From contig BLZA01000023.1 in assembly GCA_013423385.1 (NCBI GenBank), positions 189,782 through 253,781 of the forward strand: a stretch of 64,000 nucleotides of DNA. Reading direction: 5' to 3'. Below, piece after piece: positions 30,062-41,346 of this stretch; within the stretch, counting starts at the first letter, position 1; each line of letters starts with the position of its first letter. The translations under genes and the position numbers were made by a program. The notes beneath the pieces were generated by a model. That model was not told the origin of the DNA, ran no database searches, and saw nothing but the letters and a program-made list of their open reading frames with translations. Source of the DNA: Naganishia liquefaciens. Lineage: Eukaryota > Basidiomycota > Tremellomycetes > Filobasidiales > Filobasidiaceae.

Positions 30062-30352
30062 ATGCCAGAGAAAGAAGATGCAGTACTGTACGAGAGCATC
30101 GAGACCAATGCCTCTGGCGGCGGCATCCCTGCTAATGGTAAGCGACTCGGCGAGACAGTGCGTCACTCGTGCAATGCTGACGACCATCTACTTTTGGCAG
30201 TACTGATATGTTTCTTCTTCTTCTTCGCATTCATCATGCCTTGCCTTTGTATCTTCCTGGCCAGGACGCTAGGTAGAGACGACCTACGTGGACCTGGAAG
30301 CTACAAACGCCGTGCCATCGAAGACGAGGGAGCTGGGCACAAGGTGGTGTAA
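30062..30352 (+). CDS. Small single-span membrane protein, unrecognised
   Basis: Two exons joined across an intron at 30138-30199 (GGTAAGC donor, TTGGCAG acceptor) give about 76 residues. The start MPEKEDAVLYESIETNASG leads to a Phe-rich span (LICFFFFFAFIMPCLCIFLA). A short basic/acidic tail ends DEGAGHKVV. I do not recognise the family. The open frame continues 60 nt upstream (EEEQETPIWTIHLPTS), so the real start may lie further left, perhaps in another exon. It sits between the divergent Sur7-like gene and the convergent HSP90 gene. Confidence 0.4.
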   Translation: MPEKEDAVLYESIETNASGGGIPANGKRLGETVRHSCNADDHLLLAVLICFFFFFAFIMPCLCIFLARTLGRDDLRGPGSYKRRAIEDEGAGHKVV

Positions 30353-30714
30353 TGTTAGTCTTACGGCATCTATGCCGGGTCATGCAAAATTTTGTGTACA
30401 TATGCGCTGCGATTTCGCACCGCGTGATCTGTGGCAGCATACCAATACATCCTGCATTAGTCAAGCGCAGACGACAATTGTGGGTCCGAGGTTGTAACAA
30501 AATCGAAACCTATAACGCCCAACCTTATGATTCTGAGCTCTGAATGTAATAACGAACATAACGTGCATCTGTCAAACGAAACCAATGATGCACGATTGAT
30601 AATCGACAAATGATTAACCGCTATTGATACAACGACCAAGCACGACGCAATGGCCTCTCAGGTCTGCCTATTTTGATGCTTGTATGCTAAATCCCTCTAT
30701 TGTTCATGAACCGC
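30353..30714. other. 3' intergenic region before HSP90
   Basis: 362 bp, AT-richer than its surroundings, holding the HSP90 3' UTR. I see no gene or repeat. Confidence 0.35.
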
Positions 30715-32998
30715 CTAGTCAAGCTCCTCCATTCGCTTGGACGAGTCGTCGACGAGCTCGGGCATGTCAGCGTCAGCGGCAGCAGCGGGTGCGGCGGCCT
30801 CTGACGAAGCGGGCACGTCCATGTCAATGGAGAGACCGAGCGAGATCATTCGGTTGATTCGGGAAGCGAACGAGGTCGGGTCGTCCAGAGTGAAGCCGGA
30901 AGTGAGCAAGGCAGTCTCGTACAACAAGACGGTCAAGTCCTTCGAGGTCTTGTCCTCCTTGTCGTCGGCGACTCGCCGCTTGAGCTCCTGGATGATCGGG
31001 TGGTGCGGGTTGATCTCGAGCGACTTCTTGCCCTGCATGTAGTTGGACATGGAAGAGTCACGCAAAGCCTGCGCACGCATGATTCGTTCCATGTTGGCGG
31101 TCCAGCCGAACTGACCGGTGACGAGGACACAAGGCGAGTCGGAGATTCGGTTGGAAACGACGACCTTTTCGATCTTGTCACCCAAGTTCTCCTTGATGGC
31201 CTTGGTCAAGTCTTCGTATTCCTTGATCTCCTTCTCACGCTCGGCCTTCTCCTCCTCGGTCTCCTCGAGCTCGAGACCTTCCTTGGAGACACAGACAAGC
31301 TTCTTGCCCTCGAACTCCTTGAGCTGAGTGACAGCGTACTCGTCGATGGGGTCAACCAAGAGCAAGACTTCGAAGCCCTTCTTCTTCAAGACCTCGAGGA
31401 AGGGAGAGTCCTTGACGGCGTTGAGCGATTCACCGGTCAAGTAGTAGATCGACTTCTGCACTTCGGGCATTCGGGTGATGTAGTCCTTGAGCGAGGTCAT
31501 CTCGTCGATCGACTTGGTCGAGTGGAATCGCAAGAATTCGGCGAGCTTGGCCCGGTTGGCGGCGTCCTCGTGGATACCAAGCTTCAAGTTCTTGCCGAAC
31601 GACTCGTAGAACTTGTTGAAGTTGTCCTTGTCCTCAGCAATCTCCGAGATCAAGTCCATGGTCTTCTTGACAATGTTCTTTCGGATGACCTTCAAGATCT
31701 TGTTCTGCTGCAAGGTCTCTCGCGAGATGTTGAGGGGCAAGTCCTCAGAGTCGACGATACCCTTGACGAAGTTGAGGTATTCGGGGATCAAGTCCTCGCA
31801 GTCGTCCATGATGAAGACTCGTCGAACGTAGAGCTTGATGTTGTTTCGCTTCTTCTTGGTTTCGAACAAGTCGAAGGGTGCTCGCTTGGGGATGAACAAG
31901 ATGGCCTTGAACTCGAGTTGACCCTCAACGGAGAAGTGCTTGACGGCCAAGTGGTCCTCCCAGTCGTTGGAGAGCGACTTGTAGAACGCGGCGTACTCCT
32001 CGTTGGTGACGTCTTGCGGGTTTCTGATGAAGAGGGTTAGTTGACAATCACAAAGGAGATGTCATTCATCAACATACCGGGTCCACAGAGGCTTGGTCTT
32101 GTTCAACTCCTCGTTCTCGACCTTGGTCTCCTTGACCTTCTTGGTCTTCTTGGGCTTCTCGTCGTCATCGACCTCCTCAATCTTGGCCGACTTGTCTTCT
32201 CCGTCCTTGACCTCCTCGGCCTCGTCGTCGGCGACTTCGGTCTCGACCTCCTTGGAAACGACCAACTGAATCGGGTACGAGATGAATTCCGAGTGCTTCT
32301 TGACAATCTCTCGGATCTTCTTCTCCTCGAGGTACTCGAGCTGGTCCTCCTTCAAGAACAACTTCATGGCCGTTCCTCGACCGAGGGGCTCACCCTCGGT
32401 GTCCGGGGTAATGGTGAAAGTTCCACCAGCGGCCGACTCCCAGATGTACTGCTCGTCGTCGTTGTGCTTGGTGGTAACCTGAACCCGCTCGGCAACGAGG
32501 TACGAAGAGTAGAAACCGACACCGAATTGACCAATCATGGAGATATCGGCGCCCGAAGAAAGGGCCTCCATGAAAGCCTTGGTGCCTGACTTGGCGATCG
32601 TACCGAGGTTGTTGACGAGGTCGGCCTTGGTCATACCGATACCGGTATCACGGATGGTCAAGGTCTTGTTGGCCTTGTCCGGGATGATGCGGATGTAGAG
32701 ATCCTTTTCAGTGTCGAGAGCCGAAGGGTCCGTGAGGGACTGGTATCGGATCTTGTCGAGAGCATCGGACGAGTTGGACTGGATGGGAGAGCGTCGGTGG
32801 TGTGTACACTCGAGGGGACGACAGTGGCAACTCACGATCAATTCTCGCAAGAAGATTTCCTTGTTCGAGTAGAAGGTGTTGATGATCAAGTCCAACAATT
32901 GGGAGATCTCGGCTTGGAAGCTGAGCACGATGGTCAGCGTGGCAAAGTAGCACAAGGAGGCACAAGACTTACCCAAAGGTTTCAGGCTGAGCGGACAT
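30715..32998 (-). CDS. HSP90: Cytosolic chaperone Hsp90
   Basis: ATP-dependent dimeric chaperone for kinases, receptors and calcineurin. The start [20 protein letters not shown] is canonical. ATP-site blocks are visible: [37 protein letters not shown] and [18 protein letters not shown] charged linker ([20 protein letters not shown] onward) precedes the middle domain, with the [12 protein letters not shown] and [19 protein letters not shown] blocks. The C-terminal dimerisation domain ends in an Ala-rich stretch and SKRMEELD. The terminal pentapeptide is MEELD, not the usual MEEVD. Three introns were placed: 32024-32077, 32779-32835 and 32921-32972. The codon use is strongly biased, as for a highly expressed gene, and this creates long antisense open frames. 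Confidence 0.98.
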
Positions 32999-33027
32999 TT
33001 TGGTAGATGCAGATGATGTGGTGAGGG

Positions 33028-33120
33028 CTGGTGTGGATACAACGGTTGAATGGAGCAATGCGGTATTATAAGTGCGTGAGTGGTCGTTACAGAGTGTTCG
33101 TTGCGGTGAACTTGACTTAC
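33028..33120 (-). other. HSP90: Probable 5' UTR intron of HSP90
   Basis: Upstream of the HSP90 start, a strong GTAAGT donor at 33115-33120 and a CACACCAG acceptor ending at 33028 frame a 93-nt intron in the leader. No coding frame requires it, so this rests on splice signals alone. Confidence 0.4.
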
Positions 33121-33253
33121 AAGAGACTCGTGGAGGCAATACCTTGAGGAGAGGTCTATATATCGACAAAGCAGTCCGCAACGTCAGCAAGATGAGTGCG
33201 GTCGGTGAATGGGAGTCTCGCCGCGTCTCGCTCGCCCAACTCGGTCGCGGTTC

Positions 33254-33273
33254 CTTCTAGAAATCCCTCGAAC
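33254..33273. promoter_or_regulatory. Candidate heat-shock element of HSP90
   Basis: The sequence has CTTCT-AGAAA-TCCCT-CGAAC, that is three good nTTCn/nGAAn pentamers out of four in register, including a perfect TTCnnGAA. It lies about 260 bp upstream of the start codon and upstream of the probable leader intron, a sensible place for Hsf1 binding. Confidence 0.4.
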
Positions 33274-33502
33274 AAGCTCTCGAACATTTCCAGGTGAGAC
33301 ACGCTCGGCGGCCGAATAGCTACGGAGATAGTCTCGTTGTGCTCCGTGCAATCCGAGACATGGGCGGATGCAAGTCGGATTTCCTGGACCTCATGCATTT
33401 CCTGAATGCCTGAACTAAGCCAAGTGACATGCTCGCTGCCGGTCCCATCTCGGATTCACCATCTGCGAATCACCGCAGACGCTAGCTGATCAAGGGAAGA
33501 GA

Positions 33503-36417
33503 ATGCCCTCGGCCAACAAGCGCAAGCAGCCGCAAAGTACAGGCGAACAACAGGCAACAACGAGTCCGATTGCATCAAAATCGCCTTCCAACGGATTCAA
33601 GTACGCCGAGGGCACGCATGTCAATAAGAAGCGTAGAGTAACATCGAAAGGAGCAGAGGCAGTGGACGTCTCGTCAAAACCAACTGGAGAGTCAGCCATG
33701 AGCGACAATAATGTACCGCTAGCGGCTGCGATGTACGTCAACTCGAGTGGCGGTCTATTCAACATGGGCAGCACGGCACCGGCCGGGAACCCCGTTAGCA
33801 GTCTGCCAGGCGCGAGTAACGGTGGAACGGACGATGGCGGGTTCGAGAAAGTCATGTCCAAAGAAGAGAAGCGAAAGGATAAGAAGCGGAAGCGAGAGGA
33901 AAAATTGAAACTTGTAAGTTGCTTTGCCCGTTGATATGTTCTCGTCTGACCCTTTCGCGTACAGGTCAATAAACCAAAGTTTTACTTTGATCCGAATGGA
34001 TTCAATAAACGAAAGGTTGGGATAGCGGTATGTCGAAAAGAGTGCAAGGCTGTGGACCGCTACTGACAATGCTTTTCACCTGCAGCATATCAGGGAACTG
34101 ATACTCCATCTCGTCACAGAGAATGCCGCGCCGAATTGGATGTGCATCGAGGTACGTCGACGACATATTTTTCGCTTGGCAGCATGCTAAACTCTTTTCA
34201 GCACCGGTCCAGCATTGAACACGTCGTCCTTCTCTTCGTTCCCGGTCTTCAGCCGTCCCACCTCGACCTCCCCGACTCCTCCCTCGCACCTTCTGCATAC
34301 CTGCCATTCGCCACAAAACCCATCGGCAACGACTCAACCGACGCATCCCTCCCCGTCATCCAGCGCCTCTTCTCCGCCGTCTGCCCGACCCGCGCACCGG
34401 GCGATACACGCAGGCTACACAGTGTCCTCCAGGCATTGTTGAACGCGCCCCTGAGCCAGAGCGAAAAGGCACGCAGGGAGCGCGCAAAGGCCGAGTTGAT
34501 GCGCAAGATGAAGGCGAGCGCGACAAGTGCGCCGAATGGGGGAGCGTCGGATGTGCAGCAGTATCAGTATGATCCGCAGGCGTTCTTGCTTACGCCGAAC
34601 CAAATGCTCGATAACGACTATCCCATGCCATCCTACATGCCCGGCTCCAGAAATGCGCCTGCGAACGGCGTCGCCGAGGCGGGCAACAAGATCCTGGAGA
34701 TCGGCCAAGTACGTGCGGGCAATTCGACCGCGGGGGATGAAGTCTGGTTGCCTGGCGCGCGAACGCAGAGCCTGTTGGCAGAGGTTGTTCAGCAGGGGGC
34801 AGCATTGATGGACAAGGGATTGTCGTTGAGTGATGAGATTTTGGGACGGCTCGGCGGCGCGAGCAGTGGAAAGACGACGTCGGGAGAAGATGCAGCTTCA
34901 TCGGCTTCCTCCTCGTCAACCGTCACGAAAAAGGCAAAAAAACGGGAAAGGCAAGGTGGAGCCGACGTCGTGGTAGAGGTCTCGACAACGACGGCGGCGG
35001 ATCTCGAGCGCTTCTCGGTTGGCGAAGGCTGGATGGAAACGCCCACTTTACGGGCGGACGAGAGTGCTGCTGGCCTCAAGTATAAAGTGCTGGCGATCGA
35101 TTGCGAGATGGTGAGATCTTGTTGTCGTCCTCGAGGAGGATTTTACTGATCTACGAACTTTAGTGTTTAACTGAAGATGGTCCCGAGCTGACGAGGGCGA
35201 CAGTAATCGACTTTGATACCGGAAAAGTTCTGTTTGACGAGCTCTGTAAACCGGCGAAACCGGTCAAGGATTACCTTACGCAGTAAGTCCCTTTTTCCTT
35301 GGACAAAAACCTTCATAGTTAACGGTGTTCTATTCAGGTGGTCTGGTATCACGGCTGAAAAGCTGGCGAAAGCGACGCTCAGTCTCGCCGACGTACAGGC
35401 ACACTTTTTGACAAAGCTCATCACCCCAACGACGATTCTCCTCGGCCATTCCTTGGAATCCGATCTCAACGCGCTCAAGCTTCGCCATCCGCTCTGCATC
35501 GATACCGCATTGCTGTATCGGCATCCTCGAGGACAGCCATATAAGCCTGGATTGAAGTGGCTGGTCAAGCAGTGGCTCGGAAGGGAAATTCAGACCGCAG
35601 GTGCTGGAGGGCACGATTCGGAAGAGGACGCCCGAGCATGTTTGGACCTTTTGAAGATGAAGCTCATCCAGGGTGAGTACAATCCTTCTCCTCATGCCGT
35701 CTTTCTAGGCGGGCAGATGCTTCGTCGGGCTGACCCAGACGCATTCCCTCATAAGGCCCTGAATTCGGAGAAGTCGGTGACGAGACCGAGTCGATATTCG
35801 AGCGCATGTCAAGGCATTCCGAGAACCTCTCGAAGCCAGGCAAGACGTCGGTCATCTGCGATTACGGCAAGACAAATCAATGGCTAAAGTCCAAGGCAAC
35901 TACGGCTGTTGGATGCAAGGACGACGATGAGGTGTTGGCAGGGCTGATGGAGAATATCGGAAAGCACGACTTTGCGTTTGCTCGATTCATGGAATTGGCA
36001 AATACACTCGGATGTGAGTGGCATCCCACTGTGAGCGGGCCATTCCCAGGCTGATCATTGTTCGTTTCAGGGGTTACAAATCAAGCCGACCGGTCAGACG
36101 ATGACGGTGACAGGCCCAAGCTATCCGTTGAGGAAGCTCTCGTAAATTTGGATACCCGTTTGAGCAAGCTTCATGCGAGCTTACCGAACAACACAGCTCT
36201 GATTCTCATATCTGGGCACGGCGATCCTCGACCTCTGGCGGCATTGAATGAGAGAAAAGGCAATTTCGAGAGGTTGTACAAGCAGGTTGGCGCCACGGGA
36301 ACAGCGAATCTTGGTCCGGAAGAGAGATGGACTACGGAAGACGACAGAACTTTGGGTGCGGAGGCGGAGAAGGCTCGTGCAGGAATGGGTTTCTTCTGCA
36401 TCAAGTCTATGAGATAG
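33503..36417 (+). CDS. REX1: RNA exonuclease Rex1 (DEDDh)
   Basis: Nuclear 3'-5' exonuclease that trims 5S rRNA, tRNA and other RNA 3' ends. The N-terminus is basic and nuclear-type (MPSANKRKQPQS; KEEKRKDKKRKREEKLKL). A REX1-type segment with KPKFYFDPNGFNKRKVGIAH follows. The exonuclease domain shows motif I in KVLAIDCEMCLTEDG, motif II in LLGHSLESDLNALKLRHP and motif III in GGHDSEEDARACLDLL. After the nuclease comes GPEFGEVGDETESIFERM and a C-terminal domain ending FFCIKSMR. At least seven introns are needed. One near 35674-35756 uses an AAG acceptor, and its splicing restores GPEFGEVGDE. The central region (about 34500-35050) is low-complexity and longer than in yeast. Confidence 0.92.
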
Positions 36418-36849
36418 GCATGGGAATCGCGTTTTCAGACATTGAGTGGATTGAGCGGGAAGCTGGTACGTACTGGAATTGCGTCGTAGAGCTTCGTATG
36501 CAAGTAGCATCATCGTTGTATATTGGATACTCATGACTGTAATTATCGGGTTCCAAACGAGGTCCATGCTCGCTGTCGAGGTGTGGTGCGGTCCTTCAGG
36601 CAAGAGAGCAGTCAGCAGCTACGAGACTGTCTGATGCCGAGAACGGAAGGCTTATACCCGGATCGGTACTGAACAGCAGTCTTCTGCGTAATTGCTCCGA
36701 GGGTTCCACGAAAATGTTCATCAACGGCAAGACTGGCTAAAGGCGACTTGTCCAGTCTGGCGCTGAGAGAGTTTTGATCGTCCAGTTTATCGATACAAGG
36801 TATACAACAGCACGATATAATAGAAGTTCCGCCCATTTCTCTCCGGCCG
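36418..36849. other. REX1/phospholipase convergent 3' region
   Basis: 432 bp between converging genes; it should hold both 3' UTRs. I see nothing else. Confidence 0.35.
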
Positions 36850-38694
36850 TCAGTCGAAATGCACTCTATCCGTCTCTTCCATACATCGTATCCGGCCTTG
36901 CTTGCCCAGCCGTTCTAAAAATGCCTCGTTGTCCCACGCCATTGGCTTGCGTTTCTCCGATCCATTCAGCACCAACCGATTCCATAGCCCGGTTGCTATC
37001 CGTCCGTGCGCTTGCGCCGATGGGTGAAAGCAGTCTGTCGGGGATAATGTTGTCGTTGGAAAAGAGCCGAGAGGGAGGAAGCTACCTGGTTGCCTATTCA
37101 AACCGGCGGATGAGTATACGATCCAGGCAAATTCCGAAAGCACCCTAGACATACCAGACGATCCCAAAGTCGACCTTGTCGCCTTGTTCCGCTATAGCTC
37201 TCTTTCGGATCCGCTTTACCATCTCTTGCAATCCTTCCGCATACTCTTCACCCAGTGTATCCATCTTCTTTCTCGTTGCATCACCTATCGCACCGGGAGC
37301 CCAAGCACAGGAGCATTCCAGCGGGAGTCGGGGGAAGATTGGAGGTAGTGAAAGGGGTGTGCTATAGTACATAAGACGAGGATGGATGAGAAACGACGCA
37401 GTGAACGCTTGAGTTTTGCGTACCATTGGGGCTCTTTTGTTGTCAGGTTGTAGATCTCAGACACAGTGAACAAGCCAACGACATTGACAATCGTACGAGC
37501 TGCGAACGGAGATGCGACGAGACAGGTTCAATTGCCGACTTTTTGGCAAGAGAGCTGGAAAATGCAACTCACGAATACTCTGCCTCACGAGCTCTACCGC
37601 CTCCTCGATGTGCGCAACGAACGCCTCCGGACTACCTGGGCCTAGATGTGACGACGATGCTCCGGAGAGGCAGTAATCACACTATGCCGGCCAGCAAAGC
37701 TGTCAGTGCTTGATAGGATCATGTAATAGCTGTAGCACCCACGACGTCATTCGCTCCGATGCTGAGAGTCAGGAGCTTCCACTCGTGATCCTGAATGTCA
37801 AGCGACTCAAGCGACGGAAGAAGGTAGTCTGCAGGACGAGGGCGAAACGCTTGATCAGCACCAGCATGGCATGTGTATGGAGCAGCGCGGCGTACTTTTG
37901 ACCTGACTCGTCAAGTCTTTGGCTTTACTTCCCGAGAGGGCAGCGTTTAGACCATCATTTGCGGCGACGTGATCTCCTATAGCTAGTATGCGATGGCAGG
38001 TGAGTCAGCCAGTGACAGGCTGGATGGGAGGGGGGATAAGGACTCGTTGCACTAACGTATCTGTGGTGGAGACGGTATGATCGGTGGTGGATGATGTTCA
38101 TGGGATGTGCCCTTGACTGATTCGTTTCTGTAGTAACGGATCATCTACAAGCAGGAAACGAATCTCTGTCAGTCCGTCTGATATATGAAAGCTCTGACAT
38201 GGACTCGCATTTGGAATCGTTTCGGCGCCTTCATCGTCACCCATAGCGTAACTTATCCCCCTATACTCCTCGAACCCTGGAATGAAACTTGACGCTCCGG
38301 TGCCAAGGTACCGTTGAGGTTGACCACGAAATCGACGGACAGGTTTCTCGATGGCATCAACGACCAAGTTTTCTTTCGAGAGCTCTGAGGGGGTCGCAAA
38401 TAAACCTGCAGTGATGGAATCGCCTAGCGCCATGACGACGGAGAAATCATCTGGTCGTCTACATTTCGAGGATTACAGTCGATCAGTGCTGAACGGCGTA
38501 AAAATTGTGGCAAGGACTCACACGTCATGAATATTGGTAGCTTCCGCCTTCCTTGTCAACGCCGGACAATGCTTGATATCATTCACATAGCGAGCGTTCG
38601 ATCCATGTAGAGAGCCGATGGGCGTTGGCGATGCGGAAGTGGCCAGGACGGTCGAGCTCAGTATCAGAGTGGCGATCCATGTCCAGTTTCGCAT
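36850..38694 (-). CDS. Secreted GDSL (SGNH) phospholipase-B-like hydrolase
   Basis: Lipase/esterase of the animal-type phospholipase B1 group, secreted or surface-bound. The N-terminus MRNWTWIATLILSSTVLATS is a signal peptide. Block I is RPDDFSVVMALGDSITAGLF, with the nucleophile Ser in GDSI. Block III is EWKLLTLSIGANDV, with the GxND motif. Block V is SPTDCFHPSAQAHGRIATGL, with the catalytic Asp/His in DCFH. Between these lie SPEAFVAHIEEAVELVRQSI, VNVVGLFTVSEIYNLT and ECSCAWAPGAIGDATRKKMD, in the expected order. Several introns of about 50-70 nt separate these exons. Joins around the GAND block are uncertain. The gene is convergent with REX1. Confidence 0.85.
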
Positions 38695-39109
38695 TTCGGC
38701 CGTCGACAAGGTGGGTACCCGGCCTGAGTGGATTCACGAAATGCTGTTTTGGATTCGCGAAATGCTGTTAGAGCACCAACTTGCCGCTTGTGTTACTATC
38801 GACCGGGTAGCAGGACAGATTGTGAAGTTGACGCTGAAATGCGCGGGGGCCCGATCTTGATCCATCTGCTGCATGCTTCTGAGTCAGCTTATTTGCTTCC
38901 GCCATTCTGCAATCTACTGCAATCTGTACGTATGTACACACATGATGATAGCGAGAATCGTATGTGAAACACGACATTTCGACACGACGTCGAGCAGGCA
39001 TTTCTCGACTGGTACCTTTTAGGCTGTGCGCCCCTACTACGGTGTGCACCCGGCCCATCGCTTCTGCACTGGCCTCTACTTCCCCTCGTGCCGTTATTCA
39101 CCATCAAAA
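38695..39109. promoter_or_regulatory. Divergent promoter region, phospholipase / dynactin-like
   Basis: 415 bp between divergent start codons. It contains a two-copy 21-bp tandem repeat at 38730-38771 close to the phospholipase start. No named binding site is evident. Confidence 0.4.
38730..38771. repeat. Tandem repeat, 2 x 21 bp
   Basis: Two adjacent copies of GGATTC(A/G)CGAAATGCTGTT plus 2 nt. They differ at one internal base and at the last two positions. They lie 36-77 bp upstream of the phospholipase start codon. Confidence 0.85.
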
Positions 39110-40033
39110 ATGGACATTTCCAGCTATACGGCATTTCACCTCCGTTTACAATGGCTCGAGTCGATCATTGGCAATCCCACAACAACAGTCAATGGACCAC
39201 CAACAATAGGTGATTTGACGGAAAAGGCGAGCGCGATCTCGCTCGATGCAAATGATGAAACAGAGGATGATAATTGTGGAAAAGATATCACGCAAAGGAC
39301 GGGTGATCTCGCACATGATCTGCGGAATGCCGTTCTCGACAGCGGACACGAATCGCTGAGAAGACTGGTAGATGAATGTGCGTTGATGCAACGGTGACAC
39401 GCCGATCTTTTCTGACCTCTATCACCACAGATGACTCGCTCCGAGAGATACTCTTCCCCTACAATGCATCGCCAACGCAAGAGGAGGCGCCAGACACCGC
39501 AAAGACATCAGACAAACACCGCAGAGCGCCATCAGTCGATCCGCCGATCATCTCGCCAATAGACTTGGTTCCACTCGAGACGAAACGCGAGCTCGTCCTT
39601 GGTGCGGTGGATGACATGAAGGATGCTGAAAAGGTGCTTCGCGAGATTCAGCTGCTGATCGAGCGTGGAGTGGAAGGGAGCGGAGACCTTGCAGGTATGT
39701 ATCGTTTGTTTTGCAAGAGGGTCCAAGCTAACGAATGGCGCCAGTGTACGAGCCGCTGCAGGAACGCCTTGATGCACTGCAAACGACGCACGCCCAACGA
39801 CTCGCATCTCAGCAGAAACTGCAGGAAGAGGTGATAGATATCGTCGGCCGCTATGATCACTACGTGAGCCGACTCGTCTTCCAAACTTGTCGCCATTGAT
39901 CAGTTGATGCTCGCGTCAGGTCACATCCATGTCTCGAATGTTTGTAGACATACACATGCAATTGACGGACATGGAAGAGCAGGTGGCAAGGCTGGAGCGT
40001 GAAAAGAAGGAGAGAGACGCGATGACATACTAG
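39110..40033 (+). CDS. Dynactin p22/p24-like coiled-coil subunit
   Basis: Likely fungal counterpart of dynactin subunit 3, a shoulder component of the dynein activator. The start MDISSYTAFHLRLQWLESII resembles the leucine-heptad N-terminus of DCTN3. After an acidic segment come RRLVDEYDSLREILFPYNAS, ETKRELVLGAVDDMKDAEKV, a long helix (YEPLQERLDALQTTHAQRLA...RYDHYVTSMSRMFVDIHMQL) and a final coiled coil ending KKERDAMTY. The order and spacing of helices match DCTN3, but no diagnostic motif exists. Three introns were placed, at 39378-39430, about 39694-39744, and about 39864-39919. An alternative acceptor at the stop could extend the protein. Confidence 0.55.
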
Positions 40034-40494
40034 GTTCAACAAGCCCTTTGCGAGCTACGACTGGGTGCCGTGTATGGTACAGCAAGAGATCTGTAAGTGT
40101 CTCCTGCCTCCGAGGCTCTTGCTCTGCTTATACATTGACCGCTTGCGGAGCAGATAGCACTATATTTGTCCGATGATTCGGAGCCCAGTTGCTCTTGCAA
40201 TCAGAGTCAAAGCACCCTTCTGTGTCATGATCGAACATCATTAGCCCACACATGCCGCTTTCGACGAAAAATGGGCACCACGACCAATTCGGACTGTGGA
40301 AAGCTGTGCGGAGTGCAGCTCATCAACATGGGAAGTCGGAGCTGCGAGACAACGTCAAAGGATATCCCTCTTCGTCAGACTAGCGAACCTCTTGGCGACA
40401 TCGCAGAACCTATACTTGGCCAGTTGGACTTGGACACAGACGACTCACACGTCGTAGACGTCTATTCCATGTTCATACTTTCAACTTCGGACGA
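40034..40494. other. Region downstream of the dynactin-like gene
   Basis: A plus-strand frame at 40166-40498 is open without an ATG (SDDSEPSCSCNQSQSTLLC...) and could be a further exon of the upstream gene. I could not connect it in frame. No other feature is seen. Confidence 0.25.
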
Positions 40495-41346
40495 CTAATT
40501 CTCGTTGCGACTTTCCCAGTTTCCAAGCTGAAGGAGTTCTGTCTTGAGCGCTCCCAAGCCTGGCACGTCAAGTCGGTCGCACATCTGAAGGGCATACTTT
40601 TGGAACCTTTTTGCTTGGTACTCGTTTTCCCAATTGCGATCACTGATGGTCAGAGTCAAGGTCGCTGTAGGAGTCGGAGGCGGTACTGTATCATAGCTCT
40701 CATCTACAGATCGTATCGACGAAAGCTTTGGGCGAATCTTAAACTGGTTGTACCGCTCATAGGTCCCTACATGTAAGACCCCCCGCATATAACATTGTGT
40801 CAGCCACATATCACCAATTCTTCACATGAATGAGGAACAGATCACGGCGTCTGGTCGAAGCAGCAATGCAAGGCGTCGTGCTGGTCGTTGATACATCTTA
40901 GCGTAAGTCTCGCGTGCTAGCCATCATTGACGAAGACAAGAGAAGCAGCAGACACAAGGTGTCGAGAAGGCATTGGACATCGGAGACGTCGGCAAAATCT
41001 GATTGCAACAACGATGCCGACGGCGTGAACATAGATGATACCAGCTGACCACTGAGTGCCTGCTTCCAAGACATGCCTCTATCACAAGCATCATCCGTCA
41101 AGTCAGCTGACAAGGTAGGCATCACGCTCGCAAGCCATTCACGCCATTTGGCCGAAGGCGATTGTGCATCGCTTCGCTTTCGCCACCAGGTTGCGAGTAG
41201 GCGATTCGTTGGGACGAGCACGGACGAATGACCTTTCGCAATCGTTCTAGGTTGGATCCCATGGATCCCCAGGGCATCTTGACCTGCATCTCTATGTCAG
41301 ACGGCCCAGCTTGAGTGAAATAGACTTCCAAAGGACCCTTTGACAA
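40495..41346 (-). CDS. Unrecognised gene, structure unresolved
   Basis: Three protein-like stretches lie in order on the minus strand. The first reads LSKGPLEVYFTQAGPSDIEM...SNLERLRK. The second, in another frame, reads GHSSVLVPTNRLLATWWRKR...KWREWLASVMPTLSADLT. The third, after a TGTAG acceptor, reads TYERYNQFKIRPKLSSIRSV...LGALKTELLQLGNW and ends SRNEN. I cannot find an intron that joins the first to the second; their frames meet within the sequence GCGAAAGGTCATTCG. Either the gene is frameshifted or my exon reading is wrong. No domain is recognised. Confidence 0.3.

Noticed and set aside
31000-32040. 346-codon open frame on the plus strand opposite HSP90
   Set aside because: It is antisense to well-supported HSP90 exons, Leu/Val/Asp-rich in the manner of a reverse-complement frame of biased codons, and has no domain.
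32041-32589. Second long plus-strand frame opposite HSP90
   Set aside because: Same cause: codon bias of HSP90 removes stops on the opposite strand.
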